A stretch of DNA of 64,000 bases from Leucobacter denitrificans (GTDB lineage Bacteria > Actinomycetota > Actinomycetes > Actinomycetales > Microbacteriaceae): NCBI RefSeq assembly GCF_014396385.1, contig NZ_CP060716.1:434001-498000 (forward strand), written 5' to 3'. Both the position numbers and the translations under genes were made by a program. Positions 25,911-35,786 of the stretch are shown one piece after another. Below the pieces are notes generated by a model. That model ran no database searches. It was given only the letters and a program-made list of their open reading frames with translations, and had not been told where the DNA came from. Every line of letters starts with the position of its first letter. The stretch's first letter is position 1.

Positions 25911-26130
25911 TATCGACTGTGATCCGGCTATCACCGGTGAGTCTTCGGAAGAACGGCGATCCACACCCACGTGTGAACGCCCATTAGACCCGAACGGGTA
26001 GGCCCGTCATCGCCAAACGAAGGGGTGCGTCGGTTCTCGACGCGCAAGCGGGGTGGTACCGCGGAGTGTGGATCGGTTCACACTGCGTCCCGGCACGATG
26101 CAGAGCGTGACAAGAAGGTACCTCCTCATA
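25911..26130 (+). promoter_or_regulatory. Actinobacterial translational T-box leader of ileS
   Basis: The leader has an ultrashort stem I with CCGG (25924-25927) and CCGG (25934-25937) around a loop that shows the isoleucine codon ATC (25930-25932). GGGTGGTACCGCGG at 26051-26064 is the conserved T-box that reads the tRNA 3' end through UGGU. Hairpin AGTGTG/CACACT follows (26065-26084). GGGTGGTACC can pair with GGTACCTCCT (26117-26126) around the start region with a single mismatch, so low charged tRNA-Ile shuts, and uncharged tRNA-Ile opens, translation. The 504 bases between the transporter ATPase and ileS otherwise hold only promoters and the direct repeat. Confidence 0.9.
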
Positions 26131-29100
26131 ATGACCTACCCCAAGCAGACGACCGGATCAACAAGCGAGTCCGGTGCCGCACTAGGCGTCAACCCCTCAC
26201 CAAAGTTCCCCAAGATTGAAGAGCAGGTGCTTGCGTTCTGGGAGCGTGATGACACTTTCCGCGAGTCAATCCGCAGACGTGATGGGCAACCGGAGTGGGT
26301 ATTCAATGACGGCCCACCGTTCGCGAACGGCCTTCCGCACTACGGCCACCTGCTGACGGGGTACGCAAAAGACGTCTTTCCGCGCTTCCAAACCATGCTT
26401 GGCAAGAAGGTTGAGCGTCGGTTTGGTTGGGACACACACGGCCTGCCAGCTGAACTTGAAGCAATGAAGCAGCTCGGTATCACTGAAAAGAGTGAGATCG
26501 AAGAAATGGGCGTCGCTGCGTTTAACGCGAAAGCTCGCGAATCAGTACTTCAATACACCAAAGAGTGGGAAGAGTATGTCACCCGCCAGGCACGCTGGGT
26601 AGATTTCGAAAACGACTACAAGACACTCAATTTGAGCTTCATGGAGAGCGTGCTCTGGGCCTTCAAGCAGCTTTACGATAAAGATCTCGCTTACGAGGGC
26701 CACCGCGTGCTGCCTTACTGCTGGCGAGATGAAACCCCGCTCTCCAACCACGAACTTCGTATGGACGATGACGTGTATCAAATGCGACAAGATCCATCGG
26801 TGACAGTGACCTTCCCGTTGCACGGCGATCGCGCTGCAGCACTCGAACTCGTTGGGGTTCGTGCGCTTGCGTGGACGACCACGCCATGGACGCTTCCGAC
26901 GAATGCGGCTCTCGCCGTTGGTCCAGAGATCGAGTACGCGGTTGTGCCAGCCGGCCCGAATGGCGCATCTGACGGTGGCGAAGCGGGTCAGGCGCGGTAC
27001 CTCATCGCTCTCGAACTCGCGGGCAACTACGCGAAAGATCTCGGGTACGAGTCAGCAGAAGCGCTGCGCGAAAATGTTGCAGCGATCCACTTGGGCGCTG
27101 CCCTCGCAGATGTGCAGTACGAGGCCGCATTCGACTACTTCGCCGATGCAGAAGTATGGGGCACTGAGCACTGCTGGCGCATACTTGTCGACGATTACGT
27201 GACCATCACCGACGGCACCGGCATAGTGCACCAGTCTCCTGCCTACGGCGAAGACGATATGCGGATCACACTTGCGGCCGGTATGCCCACGATCGTGAGT
27301 CTCGACGATAGTGGTCGGTTCATCAATGCGGTGACAGATGTCGCAGGAGAACTCTGGATGGAAGCAAACCGTCCGCTTATTCGCCTGCTCAAGCAGCACG
27401 GCCGCCTCCTGCGCGAGCAGAGCTACGAGCACAGTTACCCTCACTGCTGGCGCTGCCGAAACCCGCTCATCTATAAAGCGGTTTCGAGCTGGTTCGTTCG
27501 CGTTGACCCAATCAAGCAGCGCATGCTCGAGACAAACGAAGAAATCAATTGGGTACCTGCGAACGTGAAGCACGGCCAGTTCGGTAAGTGGCTTGAGGGC
27601 GCTCGCGATTGGTCCGTCAGCCGAAATCGGTTCTGGGGGAGCCCGATCCCTGTTTGGAAGAGCGACGATCCCGAGTACCCGCGCGTCGACGTGTACGGTT
27701 CGCTCGAAGAACTCAAGAATGATTTCGGCACGCTACCGGTCAATGAGCAGGGCGAAGTGGATCTGCACCGCCCCTACATCGATTCACTCGTACGGCCGAA
27801 CCCAGACGACCCCACCGGCAGGTCGACAATGCGTCGCATTGAAGACGTGTTCGACGTGTGGTTTGATTCGGGGTCGATGCCGTTTGCGCAGGCACATTAC
27901 CCGTTCGAGAACCAAGAGTGGTTCGATACCCATCAGCCGGCTGATTTTATTGTCGAGTACATCGGCCAGACACGCGGCTGGTTCTACGTGCAGCATGTGC
28001 TTGCGACTGCACTGTTTGATCGCCCGGCGTTCAAGAGCGTCATTAGTCACGGCATCGTGCTCGGTTCAGACGGCAACAAGATGTCGAAGAGCCTGCAGAA
28101 CTATCCTGACGTGAATGAGGTGTTCCACCGCGACGGTTCTGACGCGATGCGCTGGTTCCTCATGGCCTCTCCGGTCGTGCGAGGCGGCAATCTCATCGTC
28201 ACAGAAGAAGGGATCCGCGAGGGAGTTCGCCAGTTCATCTTGCCGCTCTGGAACAGCTGGTACTTCTTTAGCCTCTACGCAAACGCTGACGGGCTGGAAG
28301 CGAAGCGGAGTGTAACTTCTGCTGATCCACTTGATCGCTACATTCTCGCTAAAACAGGCAAACTCATTCGTGAGGTCGGGGGGCACCTCGAAGGCCTCGA
28401 CACAACTTCAGCGGCAGAGTCACTTCGTGCCTTTGCTGAGACCCTCACCAATTGGTATGTGCGGCGCTCACGCGACCGTTTTTGGGAGGGTGTAACTGGC
28501 GCGAACGGAAAGCAAGAAAACCGGCAGGCCTTTGACACGCTGTACACCGTGCTTGAAACGGTAGCGCGCGTCGCAGCTCCTATGACGCCACTTGTTTCTG
28601 AGGAGCTTTGGAAGGGCCTCACTGGAGAGCGCTCGGTTCATCTGGCCGACTGGCCTGATGCTTCGGAGTTCCCAGACGATGACGAACTTGTCGCTGCGAT
28701 GGATGAGGTGCGTCAAATCACATCGCAGGCACTAGCGCTGCGCAAGGCACGTCGTTTGCGTGTGCGCTTGCCACTCTCCAAGCTCACCGTTGTGACCTCC
28801 CGCCCCGCGGCTCTCGAGCCTTTCGTCGATATTCTGCGTGACGAGCTCAACGTGAAATCCATTGATCTTGTTCAGCAGACTGAGACGAGTGCCGAAAGCT
28901 ACGGCATCGTTCATACGCTCTCGGTGAATGCACGTGCGGCAGGCCCACGTCTCGGCAAGCAAGTGCAGGCTGCCATCAAGTCGGCGAAATCCGGGGATTG
29001 GACTGAGGAGAATGGCGTCGTTACAGCCGGCGACATTGTGCTCGAACCAAACGAGTACGAACTCACGCTCCACGTCGGTGACGGAGCGGACGCAATCACC

Positions 29101-29475
29101 CTCATTGCCGGAGGTGGATTCGTGCTGCTGGACACAGAGACGACGCCAGAATTGGAGGCAGAGGGAATTGCACGCGATGCGATCCGCGCCATTCAAGAAG
29201 CGCGCAAGAACGCCGGTCTCGACGTGAGTGATCGAATTGTGCTCGCCCTGAACGCCGCGCCTGAGTTCGCTGCTGCCCTTGAAACGCATGCTGACCTCAT
29301 TGCTGGCGAGACCCTCGCCGAAGCAATCGCGACGCAGGCGACCGAAGACATCGGTGAGGTAGCTCAGAACCTTCCGAGCTACGGAGCAGGTGTGCACGTG
29401 AGTGCTGCTGGTGCGTTGGGCACAGAAAAGGCCCCAATCGTCATCACGATCGATGCGACGGGAGCAAAAAAGTGA
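26131..29475 (+). CDS. ileS: Isoleucyl-tRNA synthetase
   Basis: Charges tRNA-Ile and edits valine. It has 1114 residues, the long, eukaryote-like type usual in actinobacteria. The HIGH motif reads [14 protein letters not shown] reads [10 protein letters not shown], and the editing domain and [13 protein letters not shown] segment lie between. ATG 26131 is the start next to the sequestered AGAAGG site; upstream in-frame codons belong to the T-box leader. The stop overlaps folC by 4 bases (GTGA). Confidence 0.96.
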   Translation: MTYPKQTTGSTSESGAALGVNPSPKFPKIEEQVLAFWERDDTFRESIRRRDGQPEWVFNDGPPFANGLPHYGHLLTGYAKDVFPRFQTMLGKKVERRFGWDTHGLPAELEAMKQLGITEKSEIEEMGVAAFNAKARESVLQYTKEWEEYVTRQARWVDFENDYKTLNLSFMESVLWAFKQLYDKDLAYEGHRVLPYCWRDETPLSNHELRMDDDVYQMRQDPSVTVTFPLHGDRAAALELVGVRALAWTTTPWTLPTNAALAVGPEIEYAVVPAGPNGASDGGEAGQARYLIALELAGNYAKDLGYESAEALRENVAAIHLGAALADVQYEAAFDYFADAEVWGTEHCWRILVDDYVTITDGTGIVHQSPAYGEDDMRITLAAGMPTIVSLDDSGRFINAVTDVAGELWMEANRPLIRLLKQHGRLLREQSYEHSYPHCWRCRNPLIYKAVSSWFVRVDPIKQRMLETNEEINWVPANVKHGQFGKWLEGARDWSVSRNRFWGSPIPVWKSDDPEYPRVDVYGSLEELKNDFGTLPVNEQGEVDLHRPYIDSLVRPNPDDPTGRSTMRRIEDVFDVWFDSGSMPFAQAHYPFENQEWFDTHQPADFIVEYIGQTRGWFYVQHVLATALFDRPAFKSVISHGIVLGSDGNKMSKSLQNYPDVNEVFHRDGSDAMRWFLMASPVVRGGNLIVTEEGIREGVRQFILPLWNSWYFFSLYANADGLEAKRSVTSADPLDRYILAKTGKLIREVGGHLEGLDTTSAAESLRAFAETLTNWYVRRSRDRFWEGVTGANGKQENRQAFDTLYTVLETVARVAAPMTPLVSEELWKGLTGERSVHLADWPDASEFPDDDELVAAMDEVRQITSQALALRKARRLRVRLPLSKLTVVTSRPAALEPFVDILRDELNVKSIDLVQQTETSAESYGIVHTLSVNARAAGPRLGKQVQAAIKSAKSGDWTEENGVVTAGDIVLEPNEYELTLHVGDGADAITLIAGGGFVLLDTETTPELEAEGIARDAIRAIQEARKNAGLDVSDRIVLALNAAPEFAAALETHADLIAGETLAEAIATQATEDIGEVAQNLPSYGAGVHVSAAGALGTEKAPIVITIDATGAKK

Positions 29476-30818
29476 GCGACGCCACCACGCAACGCGTGTA
29501 CGAAGAGCTGCTTACAAGAGTCGGTGAAGCTCACCCAAGGCCGCGAATCGAACCGGTGCGCAGACTCGCTGAGCTTGCGGGCTCACCGCAGCTGTCATTT
29601 CCGGTGATCCAGGTTGCTGGCACGAACGGAAAGACATCAACGAGTCGCGCGATCGAGTCAATCCTGCGTGCCCATGGCCTCCGCACCGGGCTGTTCACGA
29701 GCCCACACCTTGTGGACTTTGCTGAGCGATTCCAGGTAGACGGTGAGCCTGTCGCACCCGAGGTTCTCGCCGCAGGTTGGCAAGAGTTGCAACTGCCCTT
29801 GCAAGCGGCCGATGCCGAGCTTCTCGCTGCTGGCATGGGCAAGATCACATTCTTCGAAGCTCTCGTTGTGCTCGGCCTCGTCGTGTTCGCAGACGCTCCA
29901 GTTGAAGTTGCAGTTCTCGAAGTTGGCATGGGTGGCGAATGGGACGCCACGAATATTGTCGATGCAGAAGTTGCGGTTTTCACCCCAATTGCGCTCGATC
30001 ACGTTACGCTGCTGGGCCCAGACATTCAGGCAATCGCGCGCACGAAGTCAAAAATCATTAAAGACGCGAGCACCGTGATAACCGCCGCTCAAACCGCAGA
30101 TGCGCTGGCCGAAATACACGCAGAAGCCGAGCGTCACGGCTCGAAGGTATACGCAGCCGGCGCTGACTTCTCACTTCTCGAAGACCGTCTAGCTGTCGGA
30201 GGTCGTCAAATTGACGTCGTCGGCATCACGGGTCACACATACGAACCCGCGTTCGTTCCGTTGTTCGGCCAGCATCAGGCCGAGAATGTTACGCTCGCGA
30301 TTGCCGCAGTCGAGGCATTTTTCGGTGCGGATCGGCCAGTTCCCACGGAGATCCTCGAGACAGGCCTTGGCCAGTTGACTTCGCCCGGCAGACTGCAACT
30401 GGTGGGCACTGATCCGATCGTCTATGTCGATGCGGCGCACAATCCACACGGAGCTGAAGCTCTCGTGCGCGCAGTCACCGAATCATTCAGTTTCGACGAA
30501 CTCGGCATTGTGGTGGGGGTGCTCGGTGAGAAAGACGCGAGTGGGCTGCTCGAGACGCTCGCGCCGATTGCCGCGCAGGTGTTTGCAACCGCAGTCGATT
30601 CGCCACGAACACTGTCTGCCGAAGAACTCGAGGTTGCTGCCCGCGCCTCGCTTCCGGAGACCCCTATCGAGGCGTTCCCCGCGCTTCCGTTTGCGCTTGA
30701 TCGCGCGCGGAGTTGGGCGAGTGAGAGCAAGAACCGCGCGGTGCTCGTCGTTGGTTCGGTGGTGCTCGCAGGTGAAACGATCGAACTTGCTCGCGAACAG
30801 AAGTGGGGAACTGAATGA
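29472..30818 (+). CDS. folC: Dihydrofolate/folylpolyglutamate synthase
   Basis: Adds glutamate to dihydropteroate and folates, retaining them in the cell. The P-loop [11 protein letters not shown] is at 48-58 and the Mur-ligase-like central and C-terminal domains follow ([14 protein letters not shown] near residue 322). It is 448 residues long and starts with GTG overlapping the ileS stop. In actinobacteria folC commonly follows ileS or valS, which fits. Confidence 0.94.
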   Translation: MSDATTQRVYEELLTRVGEAHPRPRIEPVRRLAELAGSPQLSFPVIQVAGTNGKTSTSRAIESILRAHGLRTGLFTSPHLVDFAERFQVDGEPVAPEVLAAGWQELQLPLQAADAELLAAGMGKITFFEALVVLGLVVFADAPVEVAVLEVGMGGEWDATNIVDAEVAVFTPIALDHVTLLGPDIQAIARTKSKIIKDASTVITAAQTADALAEIHAEAERHGSKVYAAGADFSLLEDRLAVGGRQIDVVGITGHTYEPAFVPLFGQHQAENVTLAIAAVEAFFGADRPVPTEILETGLGQLTSPGRLQLVGTDPIVYVDAAHNPHGAEALVRAVTESFSFDELGIVVGVLGEKDASGLLETLAPIAAQVFATAVDSPRTLSAEELEVAARASLPETPIEAFPALPFALDRARSWASESKNRAVLVVGSVVLAGETIELAREQKWGTE

Positions 30819-31282
30819 GTCGCAACGATGATTCCGCTGCATCAGATTCAGAAGAAGAACTGATTCTCTCGCCATCTGAGTCTGTGGCCCATAATTCCGC
30901 GATGCGCATTTCTGGTGGATCGGGTGGCCAGCGATCGACACGAAAGGCGCTTGCCTCGATCGTTTTGGGTTTTGAGCTCATCATTGTGGTGCTCATTGGC
31001 CTCACGATCTTTGGGCTCGGCCTCACTGACCCTAGGTGGTTGGGGCTCGTCATCGGAGGAACACTCGCAGTCCTGTGCATCATCTCACTCGGGCTACTTC
31101 GCGTGGGCGAAGTTGGCATCGTGCTCGGGTGGATCACTCACGCATTAATGCTGGCCACAGCGTTCATACTTCCAACAGCGCTGTTTGTAGGCGCGGTCTT
31201 CACCGCGCTGTGGGTCTACTGCATTGTGCGCGGCGGAAAGATTGATCGTCAGCGTGACACCTGGCTTGCATCACTAAACTAA
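30815..31282 (+). CDS. DUF4233-type small membrane protein
   Basis: A 155-residue protein with an acidic cytosolic N-terminus (DSEEELILSPSES) and about four hydrophobic segments between residues 48 and 140. It matches the actinobacterial DUF4233 proteins that lie between folC and ndk. The function is unknown. ATG overlaps the folC stop by 4 bases, so it is part of the ileS-folC operon. Confidence 0.85.
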   Translation: MSRNDDSAASDSEEELILSPSESVAHNSAMRISGGSGGQRSTRKALASIVLGFELIIVVLIGLTIFGLGLTDPRWLGLVIGGTLAVLCIISLGLLRVGEVGIVLGWITHALMLATAFILPTALFVGAVFTALWVYCIVRGGKIDRQRDTWLASLN

Positions 31283-31317
31283 GTAGTCGTTCATCAAATC
31301 GAAGTACAGGAGCGTGC

Positions 31318-31734
31318 ATGTCAGTTGAGCAAACCCTCATTCTCGTAAAACCCGATGGTGTCGCGCGTGGCCTGAGCGGGGAGATCCTTCGCCGCATTGA
31401 AGCTAAGGGCTATAGCGTCACTGGGCTTCGCATGTTTACTCCAGACCGCGAGCTGCTCGCTGCTCACTATGCGGAGCACGAGGGCAAGCCATTCTACGAG
31501 CCGCTCATTGAGTTCATGAGTTCGGGCCCCGTAGTTGCTATCCGGGCTGAAGGTCACCGTGTCATCGAGGGATTCAGGTCACTCGCTGGTACGACAGATC
31601 CGACCGGTGCCGCCCCAGGAACAATTCGAGGCGATCTCGGCCGCGATTGGGGTCTGAAGGTGCAGCAGAACCTCGTGCACGGCTCGGACTCGACAGAGTC
31701 AGCGGAGCGCGAACTTAGCCTCTGGTTCGCCTAG
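31318..31734 (+). CDS. ndk: Nucleoside diphosphate kinase
   Basis: Transfers phosphate between NTPs and NDPs through a phosphohistidine. The active-site motif NLVHGSDS gives H121, and LILVKPDGVARGL opens the protein. Length 138 residues is typical. A clear AGGAG precedes the ATG. A strong hairpin follows. Confidence 0.96.
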   Translation: MSVEQTLILVKPDGVARGLSGEILRRIEAKGYSVTGLRMFTPDRELLAAHYAEHEGKPFYEPLIEFMSSGPVVAIRAEGHRVIEGFRSLAGTTDPTGAAPGTIRGDLGRDWGLKVQQNLVHGSDSTESAERELSLWFA

Positions 31735-31743
31735 GCCAATACG

Positions 31744-31786
31744 CGAAGCGCCGGTGTCCAGCTTGCTGCTGGGCACCGGCGCTTCG
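31744..31786. terminator. Terminator between ndk and the convergent ilvD
   Basis: CGAAGCGCCGGTG (31744-31756) and CACCGGCGCTTCG (31774-31786) make a perfect 13-bp stem followed by TTGTTTCT on the plus strand. It can serve ndk and probably ilvD. Confidence 0.85.
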
Positions 31787-31799
31787 TTGTTTCTGCGCG

Positions 31800-33659
31800 T
31801 CAGAAGGTGTCGGGAATCACTCGAACCGCGCCCTTGTCTGCGGACTGAGCAAACGCTGCATACGCTCGCAATGCGTCGCTCACTGGGCGTTGCCTACCTT
31901 TCGGACGGTAACCACCGTTCGCCTCAAGCGCGATCCGCCGCTTCTCGAGCACTTCGTCAGATACATCGAGCGTGAGAGCCCGGGTTGGAATATCGATCGA
32001 GATCGTGTCACCGTCTTCAACGAGCGCGATGAGTCCGCCCGATGCAGCCTCCGGCGAAATGTGGCCTATCGATAGCCCCGAAGTACCCCCGGAGAAGCGG
32101 CCGTCGGTAATGAGGGCGCACTGTTTTCCGAGCCCACGCCCCTTCAAGAATGAAGTGGGGTAGAGCATTTCTTGCATGCCCGGGCCACCCTTTGGCCCTT
32201 CGTAGCGGATCACCACGACATCACCCTCATTGACTTGTTTGTTGAGGATCTTTTCAACCGCCTCGTCCTGCGACTCGCAGACGACGGCGGGGCCCGAGAA
32301 AGTCCAGATTGACTCGTCGACGCCCGCGGTTTTCACGACAGCTCCATCGACCGCGATGTTGCCGCGAAGCACTGCGAGGCCGCCGTCCTTCGAATACGCG
32401 TGTTCGACGCTGTGGATACAGCCATTCTCTTGATCGAGATCGAGGTCACGCCAACGTTCAGACTGGGAGAACGCTGTCGATGAACGCACGCCACCAGGAG
32501 CCGCGTGCCACAGTTCAAACGCTGTTTCGCTCGCCTTGCCACCGCGTATGTCCCACTCATCAAGCCATTCGCCAAGAGTCTTCGCGTGCACGGTATGCAC
32601 GTTTTCATCGAGGAGACCGCCGCGACGCAATTCACCGAGGAGTGCGGGGATGCCACCCGCGCGGTGCACGTCCTCCATGTAGTACGTTTTTCCATTCGCG
32701 ACGTTCGGCGCTACCTTCGCAAGGCAGGGAACTCTGCGTGACACCGCGTCGATTTCATCTAGGCCGAAGGCGACCCCGGCTTCGTGTGCCGCGGCAAGGA
32801 GGTGGAGAATTGTGTTCGTCGATCCACCCATTGCAATATCGAGAGCCATCGCGTTGCCAAACGCCTCTGGCGTCGCAATATTGCGGGGGAGCACGGTCTC
32901 ATCATCGTCTTCGTAGTAGCGCTTGGTGATATCAACCACGAGTGCGCCAGCGTCCTCGTACAGCGCACGACGAGCAGTGTGGGTTGCGAGCGTCGAACCG
33001 TTGCCAGGAAGCGAGAGCCCAATCGCCTCAGTGAGGCAATTCATCGAGTTCGCGGTGAACATTCCCGAGCACGATCCACATGTCGGGCAAGCTGACTCTT
33101 CGATCAGCTGAATATCTTCGTCTGACACGTTCTCATTCACGGCCTCGGAGATCGCATCGACGAGGTCCAGCGTGCGCACCATACCATTCGCGAGAACTGC
33201 GCGACCCGACTCCATGGGGCCACCAGAAACAAACACGGTGGGGATGTTGAGTCGCAGTGCTGCGAGAAGCATACCCGGGGTGATCTTGTCGCAGTTGGAG
33301 ATGCAGATGAGTGCGTCTGCGCAGTGAGCGTTCACCATGTACTCAACCGAGTCGGCAATGAGATCGCGGGATGGAAGCGAATAGAGCATGCCACCGTGGC
33401 CCATTGCGATGCCGTCATCGACCGCAATCGTGTTGAACTCGCGCGGAATACCTCCGGCCTCGATAATCGCATCGGAAACAATTCGACCGACGGGGGCAAG
33501 GTGTGTGTGCCCCGGCACAAACTCGGTGAATGAATTCGCAACGGCAATGATGGGTTTGCGTCCCAGGTCTGCGCCATTGACCCCGGCTGCACGGAGAAGC
33601 GCGCGGGCTCCAGCCATGTTGCGTCCGTGGGTAACTGTGAAAGAGCGATAAGTGGCCAT
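31800..33659 (-). CDS. ilvD: Dihydroxy-acid dehydratase
   Basis: The Fe-S enzyme of valine, isoleucine and pantothenate synthesis that removes water from 2,3-dihydroxy acids. Cluster cysteines are visible in CISNCDK and [18 protein letters not shown]. The 619-residue length places it with the long E. coli-type enzymes. It is a single gene, convergent with ndk and divergent from an XRE regulator; the 73-base gap between the two divergent genes holds a palindrome that could regulate either. Confidence 0.95.
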   Translation of the reverse strand: MATYRSFTVTHGRNMAGARALLRAAGVNGADLGRKPIIAVANSFTEFVPGHTHLAPVGRIVSDAIIEAGGIPREFNTIAVDDGIAMGHGGMLYSLPSRDLIADSVEYMVNAHCADALICISNCDKITPGMLLAALRLNIPTVFVSGGPMESGRAVLANGMVRTLDLVDAISEAVNENVSDEDIQLIEESACPTCGSCSGMFTANSMNCLTEAIGLSLPGNGSTLATHTARRALYEDAGALVVDITKRYYEDDDETVLPRNIATPEAFGNAMALDIAMGGSTNTILHLLAAAHEAGVAFGLDEIDAVSRRVPCLAKVAPNVANGKTYYMEDVHRAGGIPALLGELRRGGLLDENVHTVHAKTLGEWLDEWDIRGGKASETAFELWHAAPGGVRSSTAFSQSERWRDLDLDQENGCIHSVEHAYSKDGGLAVLRGNIAVDGAVVKTAGVDESIWTFSGPAVVCESQDEAVEKILNKQVNEGDVVVIRYEGPKGGPGMQEMLYPTSFLKGRGLGKQCALITDGRFSGGTSGLSIGHISPEAASGGLIALVEDGDTISIDIPTRALTLDVSDEVLEKRRIALEANGGYRPKGRQRPVSDALRAYAAFAQSADKGAVRVIPDTF

Positions 33660-33704
33660 AGTGTATTCATACTCAAGGGGGAGAGGCTCGACCAGAGACC
33701 AGTT

Positions 33705-33723
33705 GTACTAGTACTCGTAGTAC
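33705..33723. promoter_or_regulatory. Candidate operator in the ilvD / XRE-regulator intergenic region
   Basis: GTACTAGTAC (33705-33714) is a perfect palindrome, and its half TAGTAC is repeated at 33718-33723. It sits just upstream of the apparent -10 of the regulator gene, where an autoregulator would bind. Confidence 0.45.
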
Positions 33724-33726
33724 CAT
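33721..33726 (+). promoter_or_regulatory. Putative -10 box placing the XRE-regulator gene on a leaderless mRNA
   Basis: TACCAT is followed by six bases and the ATG at 33733. No Shine-Dalgarno is present, and the hexamer overlaps the downstream TAGTAC repeat. Confidence 0.4.
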
Positions 33727-33732
33727 GATCAG

Positions 33733-34560
33733 ATGATTCGTCCACGCACTCCACGCGGGATTCAACTCGGCGAATTCCTTGCTGCTCGACGCAAAGCACA
33801 GCGACGAGTCGAGCTCGGCTTGCCACCCGGCACACGTCGTGGTGACATCGGCTTGAGCCGCGAAGAAGTCGCAGCACTCGCCGGCATGAGCGTGAGTTGG
33901 TACACCTGGCTCGAGCAGGGCCGCGAGATCAACGCATCACGACAAGTCCTTGCCGCGGTCGCACGCGTCTTGCAGCTCAACGAGGCCGAGACCGAGTATG
34001 TGTTCGCCTTGGCGGTTCCCGGCGCAAACAGCAACCAGCTCGAACCCGCACCGACACCAGATCATTTAACGAGGCTCGTGCGAGCACTTCCATTTCCCGC
34101 GTTCGTCATTGCTGGGGACTGGACGATTGTTGCCTGGAATGCGCGCTATGAGTGGCTCTACGAGTCAATTAGCGCGATCCTTGATGTGGATCGAAATCTG
34201 CTCAAACTTATTTATACCGACCCCAAGCTCAAAGAAATGCTGCCCGACTGGCAGCGTGACAGTAGACGCTTTCTCGCCGAGTTTCGTGCCGACTCGGGCG
34301 TGCGGTTGAGCTCAGAACGCCACCGCGAGGTTGTGCAAGGGTTAATCGAGGAAAGCCCTGATTTTCGCGCACAGTGGGCAGAACACTCCGTTGAACGGTT
34401 TAAGTCGCGATTGCGGACCTTCGTGCATCCCCAGGAAGGAGAGCTCGTCTTCGAGCATCACCGTCTCGTTCCATCAGACGCGAGCGACCTACACGTCATC
34501 ATGTATGTTCCTACCTCGCCGCTCGCGATCTCTGAAGAAACCGCTAGCGTGGAGTCGTGA
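33733..34560 (+). CDS. XRE-family transcriptional regulator with MmyB-like ligand domain
   Basis: A 275-residue regulator. The N-terminal helix-turn-helix is seen at 38-64 (GLSREEVAALAGMSVSWYTWLEQGR), and the C-terminal two-thirds match the MmyB-like domain (WNARYEWLY, then LKLIYTDPKLKEMLPDWQ), a PAS-like fold thought to bind small hydrophobic ligands. Targets are unknown. It is divergent from ilvD and its GTGA-type overlap with the following YcaQ gene shows they are coupled, so repair or membrane stress genes are plausible targets. Confidence 0.9.
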   Translation: MIRPRTPRGIQLGEFLAARRKAQRRVELGLPPGTRRGDIGLSREEVAALAGMSVSWYTWLEQGREINASRQVLAAVARVLQLNEAETEYVFALAVPGANSNQLEPAPTPDHLTRLVRALPFPAFVIAGDWTIVAWNARYEWLYESISAILDVDRNLLKLIYTDPKLKEMLPDWQRDSRRFLAEFRADSGVRLSSERHREVVQGLIEESPDFRAQWAEHSVERFKSRLRTFVHPQEGELVFEHHRLVPSDASDLHVIMYVPTSPLAISEETASVES

Positions 34561-35777
34561 GTCACAAATCACTTTCGACACTGAGCCTCGCTGAAGCCCG
34601 CCGTGTTGCGCTGGCGGCTCAGGGGTTTCGTAATGTGCGCAAGATCGGCAAGCGTCGCCCGTTCGACACTGCGCTCAATCGCTTACACATTCTTCAGATT
34701 GACTCAGTGAATGTCTTTGCGCGCAGCCACTATCTACCCGTGTTCTCTCGACACGGTGGGTATGAACCCCCGAAGCTAGACCAACAATTGTGGGGGAGCG
34801 GTGAGTTCACTGAGTACTGGGCGCATGAGGCCGCATTCCTGCCAATAGCGGATCGGAAGCTATTCGGCTGGCGAATGGACGACTTCAGAAACCGACACAT
34901 GAGTGACGGTCGTGCTGAGGCTTTCTCCAGAGTGATCTCTGATGTTCGGGCGCGGTTGCGAGACGGCGGTCCGCAGCTTGTTCGCGAGCTTGAGTCGGGT
35001 CCACGCGAAACGCGGGGACCGTGGTGGGATTGGAGCGATACAAAGCGAGCAGTCGAAATGCTGTTCGCTTGGGGTGAGGTCGTTTCTGTGGGCCGCGAAG
35101 GGTTTCAACGACGCTACGCGCTTGTGGAGCAGGCCGTCTCCGATGAGCATCTCGAGTCAGTCGAACGCGAGGAAGCACAGATGCAGCTCGTTGAGCGGGC
35201 AGCCGACTCGCTCGGGGTCGCAACTCTGGCCGACCTCGCGGACTATCACCGGCTAAAGCGAGGCGAAGCTAAGGCGGCCGTGCAGCAGTTAGAGGATCAA
35301 GGCATTCTCATTCCTGTTGAAGTTGACGGTTGGCGCACCTCGTCAGGGGCGCGAGAACCTACGTGGATCCACCGCGATGCCCGAGTGCCGAGTCGGCTCG
35401 CGCCGAACGCCTTGCTCACTCCCTTTGACCCAATTACCTGGTTCAGACCACGTGCCGAGCGACTCTTTGATTTTCACTATCGGATCGAGATTTATACGCC
35501 CAAGGAACAGCGACAGTTTGGGTATTACTGTCTTCCGCTCATGGTCGGCGGCAAGCTTGCCGGACGCATAGATCTCAAAGCCGACCGGACGAATAGAGAC
35601 CTACTCGTACAGGCAGCGTGGCAGGAGAGCGCTGCTCCCGCGCAGACGGCAGAAGTGGCTCGGGAGCTTCTTGCTGAGGCCGCAGCATGGCAGGGACTCG
35701 ATGCAATTCGCACTTCGGGTGTCGGCAACCTGAAGCTCCCGAGTATTTTCACTCCAAATGTCAGAGCCCCAGAGTAG
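34557..35777 (+). CDS. YcaQ/AlkX-family DNA glycosylase (interstrand crosslink repair)
   Basis: A winged-helix protein of 406 residues in the YcaQ family, whose characterised members unhook interstrand crosslinks and large alkyl lesions. The N-terminal LNRLHILQIDSVNVFARSHYL contains the family QID segment, and EYWAHEAAFLPI and LTPFDPITWFRPRAERLF are conserved further on. GTG 34557 overlaps the stop of the upstream regulator. uvrB begins 9 bases after its stop, so it is part of a repair gene group. Confidence 0.88.
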   Translation: MSHKSLSTLSLAEARRVALAAQGFRNVRKIGKRRPFDTALNRLHILQIDSVNVFARSHYLPVFSRHGGYEPPKLDQQLWGSGEFTEYWAHEAAFLPIADRKLFGWRMDDFRNRHMSDGRAEAFSRVISDVRARLRDGGPQLVRELESGPRETRGPWWDWSDTKRAVEMLFAWGEVVSVGREGFQRRYALVEQAVSDEHLESVEREEAQMQLVERAADSLGVATLADLADYHRLKRGEAKAAVQQLEDQGILIPVEVDGWRTSSGAREPTWIHRDARVPSRLAPNALLTPFDPITWFRPRAERLFDFHYRIEIYTPKEQRQFGYYCLPLMVGGKLAGRIDLKADRTNRDLLVQAAWQESAAPAQTAEVARELLAEAAAWQGLDAIRTSGVGNLKLPSIFTPNVRAPE

Positions 35778-35780
35778 TCT
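35775..35780 (+). promoter_or_regulatory. Putative -10 box placing uvrB on a leaderless mRNA
   Basis: TAGTCT overlaps the stop of the YcaQ gene and is followed by six bases and the uvrB ATG. No Shine-Dalgarno precedes the ATG. Confidence 0.45.
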
Positions 35781-35786
35781 CGTTGC

